Assembly: GCA_010909165.1 (NCBI GenBank) | Contig: MU008186.1 | Coordinates: 496,001-560,000, forward strand | Source: Anthoceros angustus | Taxonomy: Eukaryota > Streptophyta > Anthocerotopsida > Anthocerotales > Anthocerotaceae | Length of the DNA stretch: 64,000 nt | Direction: 5' to 3' | Shown: in pieces, positions 58,300 to 64,000 of the stretch | How the letters are laid out: every line of letters begins with the position of its first letter | Numbering within the stretch: position 1 is the stretch's first letter | Notes under the pieces: model-generated | Told to the model about the DNA's origin: nothing | Seen by the model: only the letters and a program-made list of their open reading frames with translations | Database searches by the model: none | Position numbers and translations under genes: made by a program

Positions 58300-58879
58300 A
58301 TGGACAGGCAGGAGGGAATGTCTTTGCCGCATGATGTGCTTGGGCGCGACTCTCTCAGATTTGGTTTGCCTGCTCTGAAACAAGATGCCTTGCCGAGGCA
58401 TCCTGCCGAGACCGTGCAGCGCACGCATCAGAAGTTGCATGAGGACACCAGGAAAACCATGCTGAGACACCTACAGGGGTCGGCTTTTGTCACAAAGCTG
58501 GACATTGAGCAGCAGATTCTGTCTCGGTAATGAGCTCCCTGTCAGCTAGGACTTGCTCTTCTTCGTGTTCCGGAGACTTATATGGTACTTGGGTGCGCAG
58601 CGTGCAACGGCCGCCGGGTTTGGTTCCTTCCTCCATGCTTGGCTTGACTCCTACAATAGGACCCTGAGAGCTTCGGTTTTGAAGACTATCTCAATGGTAG
58701 CACTGTGTGCTGGAGCACACCTGAAGTTTGAGACTTGGTTAGGCATGTTGTCTCATGACCTCCTCCTGGTGTCTGCAGATCCGCGAGACTCTGAATTGTT
58801 CACACCAGCTGATTTGCATCATGGGATGGAAGTTCGGCTTGGATTGTCTAGTGGTCCTGTTTCGAAGTCGTTCACATGA
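58300..58879 (+). pseudogene. UMP1 duplicate with indels
   Basis: Exons correspond to 58300-58526, 58601-58696 and 58779-58879. Relative to the intact copy, exon 1 has an in-frame 3-base loss (GAHDS becomes GRDS). Exon 2 has two single-base losses (GGCTTGGACTC to GGCTTGACTC near 58645, and CCCTGGAGAGC to CCCTGAGAGC near 58665), which together shift frame through the FGFEDYLN region and leave a 2-base deficit. The second donor changes from GGTAAGC to GGTAGC. As written it cannot make UMP1 beyond exon 2. Exon 3 is unchanged. These could be true mutations or sequence errors. Confidence 0.85.
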
Positions 58880-59146
58880 GCCCAGGTAGTGCATATGTTT
58901 TGCACCAGAATGTGTCCCTTTTCATATGGCGGTTGTCAGCTTGAAGCTTTTCAGGAAAGGTTAAAGGATACAAAGACCTCTGCTACAAAGTGCTTGACAG
59001 TCTTGAACTAATTACATTAGGCTACTACCTACTGGGTTTCGAGAAAGTATTTGCATCAATGCCGATCCCCACAAGAACACGACCCATTCTGAAAACGGTG
59101 AATACGGTGTGCATCTGTGTTGGTCACGGCAGCTAGAGAGTCACAT

Positions 59147-60810
59147 CCAAAGGTTCGTTTTCCTGCGTTTACAGACAGGTACCCCAGAAGTCATTCACAT
59201 CACTCACAGGATGAATATTATTTTCTATAGCAGTGAAGACTTACATGAGGACCGAAGATAGAGAGAAATATTCGGGAATGACATGCCCAAGAACCAGATT
59301 AGCATCAGTGACAGCCAGCTCTCCTCCTTGCTAGCACACTGGTCCCGGATGAGCACTGACGGATTCTGGCCCCACCTGTACCAACCTCTTACCAACTTCA
59401 GGAGCTCAGCCCTGCACCTTATGTGCTTTCTCTTGCTTCTAACACCTAGCATCGTAATACCAAGATGCACTGCAGGTGCCCTCCGTGCTGGGCACCAAGG
59501 ATGCACCTCAGTACCTTGAAGACTCCTGCCTGAAACTTCAATTTTGAGCCCCGACCGCTACAACTGTGTTGATATCAAGTTGTGGAGCCTGCATGTGATT
59601 TCCAATTCAAAGAGTTTGTGACTTGTGAAAGAAATTGGATGGCCACAACAATTTTCTGAAATGAGTAATATGAATCTTACTTGAATGATAACACCTGCAG
59701 TTTGAGTTTCAAAGATTTGCGCGCAGCTCCCGCATACCGACTCACATCCGTGGATGTTCCTCCCATGTCGAAGCCAATCAGCTGTAGAGTACCATGTATG
59801 TGAGGATATGCTTGAGACAGGGAGATGGACTATTCCTGAGACGTAAGACATACAGGCTGGTCGGTTTCGATGGAATAAGTCATCTGTGCGTAGCCAACTA
59901 CTCCTCCTGCAGAACCTGAAAAAACGTGTCGATCTATCTCCATACAAGCCTTAACAAGAAACCTTGGATTTTCTTATGACCGGAAAATCTTTGTTCAGGA
60001 GTAAGACCTCCATCAGACTGCATAAATAAGATGGCCACTTTGCTAAGTCACCTAACATCGTTCATCACAAGCAAAGCTTTAAGATGTTGGTCACACGACT
60101 GATCGACAGTTTATTTCCGTTTTCTCAAGAAGCCAATAGTCGCAGGCATAACATGTCAAGAACCTGAGAGGAAGACAGATAGATACTCCTTGATGACCGG
60201 GGTAAGATCAGCATCCATAGTTGCTGTGAGACCCTTGGAACAGCTCGAATCATAGGAACCAAAGCTGATGAGATCGACACTTGCTTAAAGCCCAGACCAA
60301 TAGCCAGTCTCTCCACCTCCTGCACTGTACACAACATCATGCCCACCTCCTCTTACAAGGCTCCAGTCTCCTTTGCCAGCAGTTCCTGTTTGGGACAACT
60401 GTTCAGAAACAAGCTATCTTGAACAAGCTCAAATTTCAGCTTCACGATCGAAGTTAATACCAGACGCGTTCTGGCTCACCCGGAGCTGAGCCCCTTAAGC
60501 TTTCTCATCCATAGGCTTTACAATCTCCACCAATTCGCCTGAGACTCCTTTTAAAGTAATAACTCCTTGTACCTGCACTCCAGCCAATGCTAGTTGAACA
60601 CGTTCCATCCGCTTCAATCACTTCCTCATATCTGATTCATGTGATTGAATTAGCACCAAAGAAGTGATTTCATCTGTCAATAGCTTTCCAGTTTCTCAAA
60701 TTAATTCAAGAATGAATTTTCGACATACAATGCTGAAGGTTTTGCGACAGTAAGATCAAAAATCTTTGGACGAGCCTGATTTCCAATGAGAAGAAGGTCT
60801 TTGAATCCCT
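59147..60810 (-). pseudogene. 5-oxoprolinase partial gene, copy 2
   Basis: Copy of 21840-23504 with the same exons. It shows a loss near 59330 that turns the VCYGKGGEL-coding stretch into one with TGC TAG (stop), a one-base loss in the VAVGGSKL exon and a five-base gain next to the SRYAGA coding sequence. A one-base loss after VPR breaks the GLTATMDA frame near 60230. It lacks the first exons and the C-terminal half like copy 1. Confidence 0.88.
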
Positions 60811-61480
60811 GCCACACGTTCCAATGAGCAAAACAAATCAATTCAACTCACAATCTCCACCGTGAATACACCAAGGTATAAGAGTAAGAAAACCCACTTT
60901 GGTGACCCACGGAACTGTTTTGGGCTCTGGACCAATTTGCATCCTCAGTTGGCCTCCAGGAAGCTAAAAGCAGGAGGGCTGGACATGGCACCTCCGGCTT
61001 CCAGGGGCTTCTGGGAACCATCGCAAGGCGCTAGTTATATCCAAGAATTAGCTGGGTCTAAGGGATTACAGCTCGTTTTCAGATCCTGCTCAATGGTGGC
61101 AGAGTTGTCTGAATAAGGCATGTTCGGATTGATGCTTGCTGCCCCACGAGAGTTGTTTTGATTCTCACTTGGGCTGACGATGGAGAGATGAGGACCCTGA
61201 CAGTGGCCTTTACAATGCCTGGAGAAGAGGCCTTCCAGGCAGAAGATACTGGAACCTAGGCTATGGTTGAACTGCATACGGAAGCCAGCTCCGGTGACGG
61301 TGAATTCTCGGCTGTAGACTGGGATGAGTACGTCTCCGTGGACTGCCAACGAGAGGTACTGTGCTGTTCTGAATGTTGTTCCAAAACCTGCCACAAGTGC
61401 TGGGATTTATGTGAGAAGGAGAATCAGTGCAATAGTAGTGAGTTTGGAATTCTGCTGTTGCTGGAGACCTGTTAGCTCTA

Positions 61481-63141
61481 GGGACTCATGGGAGGTGGAG
61501 AGTTTATGCAAGAAGGGACGGGTAGATGAGGCACTGGGTATTCTGAAGCAAGTGGATGCGTTTTTCAACGGTTGTCTCCACGCGATGCCTTCTCTTGGAC
61601 AGCCATTGTCTCAGGCTATAGTAACGCTGGACAATGTCGGGAGGCTCTCTCATGCTATGAGCAGGTGCAACAGGAAGGTGTTCAGCCCAACAACTACACA
61701 TTTGTCAGCTTACTCAAAGCATGCAGCAGGTTAAAGGACCCGTTGGAGGCCAGACGAATGCATGCGGACGATGCTAACCTTGGGCTTGAGTTAGACGTTT
61801 TGTTGGGAGCACTTTGGTCAGCATGTACGCGAAGTGTGGGGCATGGTGGATGGTGAAAGGGCTTTTGATGCCTTGCCTAAACGGAATCTTGTGCCTTGAA
61901 ATGCCGTAATTGCGGCTTATGCTCAACAGGGCCAAGGAGACAAGGCCTTGCAGATTTTTCGGAAAATGCAAGTGGAGGAAGTGAGGGCAGATGCAGCTGT
62001 TCTTCAAGCATGTGGGACCCTGTCCGAAATGGAGAAAAGCGTACTTGTAGGTGGTCAACTGGTGAAGGAGAAGACGCTGGAGCAGGGCAAGAAGATACAT
62101 ACTGAAGCTATTCAAGGGGTTTTGGATCAAATGTCTTTGTTGCTAACACTTTGGTAAGTATGCATGCAAAGTGTGGGAGCATTGTGGATGCGCAAAGGTG
62201 TTTGATAGTCTGGTAGAGCGCAATGTAGTGTGGTGGAATGCAACGATTGCAGCCTACGCTCAGCAGGACCAAGGAGAAAAGCCTTTGCCTTGCAGATTTT
62301 TGAACAGAGAAGCAAAGGTGAGGCCAGATACTAGGACCTTCGTCAGCGCTCTTTCAAGCATGTGGTGCCATTGCAGAGAATGAGGACAGCGTTATGGTGC
62401 TTGGGCGAAATGTCAAGGTCGTAACCCTGCAAAAGAGGAGCTAATGGGACTGGTTCTGATGGAGATTTCTTCTTTAACAACAGTCTGGTTAGCCTGTATT
62501 CGAAGTGTGGAAGCATCACAGAGGCACGTCAGGTGTTTGATGCATTGTCCCAGCGCACTGTAGTATCATGGAATGCACTAATTGCAGGCTATGCTGCCCA
62601 ACATGAAGGTGGAAACGCCTTAGAGATCTACCGGTAAATGCAGAAGCAAGGCATCAGGCCTGATGCGCGGACGTTTGTAGGCGCTCTCCAAGCATGTGGC
62701 ATGGTTGCAGACCAGGAGAAGAGTTCTCTGGTGGATGGGCAGTTTGTCCAGGTGGAGTCTTTGCTACAGGCAAAGGTGATACATGCTGAGGTTGTGAGCA
62801 TGCATATATGGCCCTTGAAATGGACATGTTTGTGGGTAACACTCTGGTTAGTAAGTATTCAAAGTGTGGGAGCGTCAAGGATGCAGAAGTACAAGAATTT
62901 GACAGATTGTCCAAGCGCAATGAGGTGACGTGGACGCTCATGATTGCAGCTTATTCTCAGCAGGATCAAGGCGACAAGGCTCTACAACTGTACATCCAAA
63001 TGCCAGAAGGCGTGAAGCCACAGGAGTCTACATTTGTTTCTTGTCTTGGAAGCTTGTAGCAATACTGGGGCCTTAGAAATTAAACCTGTGTTCGAGTTCA
63101 CCAGCATGTTATTGAGACTGGAGGCATTATTCCGGACTACT
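61481..63141 (+). pseudogene. PPR protein gene (PLS class), frame-broken, copy 2
   Basis: Copy of 24180-25840, essentially identical in every readable segment, including the same internal stops and frame changes. That means the breaks predate the duplication, or both copies carry one shared artefact of assembly. Confidence 0.88.
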
Positions 63142-64000
63142 GATCGTTGCCCCACCCTGACGGTCTCTTACCGGAGTGGTCTACATTAGTGCAGCAAGTT
63201 ATCAAGCTGCTGGCGTGCTCGACGCAGGCTCTTCAGACGATATCACAAAAATTGTACAGTGCTGGCACTTGAATTGATCGGTGAGTACCTGCCCCATCTG
63301 GAAGTGGCTTCCACGACCGAATTGGTTAATAGGGTGGGAGAGGCGTAGAGGCGTGGTAGCAGCAGCGGAGTAGTAGGCGTACCTGTCCCTTTGGCAAGGG
63401 CGCTTAGCGTGAAGGCTGTCTAAAAGCAACCTCGTGATGTTTGTTGGCTTGCTTCGTGAGCCGAGGTTGCTGCAACGAAAGACGGAGAACGTAAGTAAGC
63501 ATGCCTAATGTAGGCCTGTAGGAGGAAGAGCCACCCATCTTGGACTGCTACTACATACCTCCAAAGGAGACGTGTATTGGTGGTACCGGGTGGTGTTCCG
63601 GCAGCTGCAGAAAGCGTTGGCCGTGAGGATGAGGCAGTTCTTGGGATTCTCGCGATCGGGTTCGTGGTCACTGCGCCTCCCAAGCCCTGCCTGCCGGGGC
63701 GCCACGGCCAAAGGAGAGCCAGGCCATTAGGCGACCAATCTCTGTACATCTCACAAACGGCGAATTACAAATGATAGCTTAACATGGATAGCTGGATTAC
63801 AGCAATTGTGCCGTTAGGATCGTTGTGAAGATTGGGGTAGCTTAGGTACACATAAGTTCGCATGAATTTGTTAAACACCAAAATCCCAACCACATGGACA
63901 GAGATTAGGCAGCACTATCCACATCCTTGAGCACTCTACGGAAATGAGGCAACTCAATTTTCTTCTGGTCCATACCATCTATCGCAATCCCTATGTACTT

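Larger units (their letters stand above)
56705..64000 (+). repeat. Large segmental duplication, copy 2 (runs off window)
   Basis: 7296 bp matching 19377-26694 in direct orientation. Contents and order are the same: unassigned left part, PPR/OSB-like fragments, UMP1, 5-oxoprolinase part, PPR gene. It continues beyond base 64000, so the true size is unknown. Shared intron positions and flanks show it is a DNA-level duplication, not retroposition. Confidence 0.95.

Overview
The window is nuclear DNA from a land plant. It has multi-exon genes with GT-AG introns, an A-type cytochrome P450, plant-style UMP1 and BUD23/RID2 proteins, PLS-like PPR sequence, and abundant Ty1/copia and Ty3/gypsy retrotransposons. 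The PPR style and repeat content fit a fern or lycophyte better than a flowering plant, but that placement is an impression, not something the sequence proves.

Layout. 0.8-2.8 kb: an intact five-exon P450 on the minus strand (515 aa). 3.3-4.2 kb: a small unit between 74-bp direct repeats, holding a LINE-like endonuclease remnant. 5.29-11.74 kb: a Ty1/copia element on the minus strand with LTRs, a GTCTC target-site duplication, an initiator-Met-type primer-binding site and a polypurine tract. It is expanded by a 1.95-kb internal tandem duplication. A second tandem duplication (2.08 kb) runs through the element's 5' LTR and the neighbouring P450 pseudogene, giving two pseudogene copies and a third LTR (11-15.1 kb). 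15.2-15.9 kb: a copia gag fragment. 16.7-18.5 kb: a complete nine-exon BUD23/RID2 rRNA methyltransferase on the minus strand (294 aa).

19.38-26.69 kb is the first copy of a large direct segmental duplication. It carries an intact three-exon UMP1 (proteasome assembly chaperone, 142 aa), a partial 5-oxoprolinase gene, an OSB-like fragment and a frame-broken PPR gene. The second copy starts at 56.7 kb and runs off the window end. Between them, 27.5-39.9 kb is repeat-rich sequence with several tandem duplications and small PPR fragments. 39.89-55.70 kb is a Ty3/gypsy element on the plus strand with very long LTRs (5.69 and 4.47 kb) and degenerate gag-protease-RT-RNase H-integrase.

Three complete single-locus host genes are supported: the P450 (probably specialised metabolism), BUD23/RID2 (18S rRNA methylation and ribosome biogenesis) and UMP1 (20S proteasome assembly). 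They do not form one pathway. Most other material is transposons and broken gene copies. Two themes run through the window: direct tandem duplications at nearly every scale, several with 7-bp microhomology at the junctions, and divergence between repeat copies dominated by 1-7 nt indels. The second theme raises the possibility of residual sequencing or assembly error, so calls of pseudogene status are provisional.
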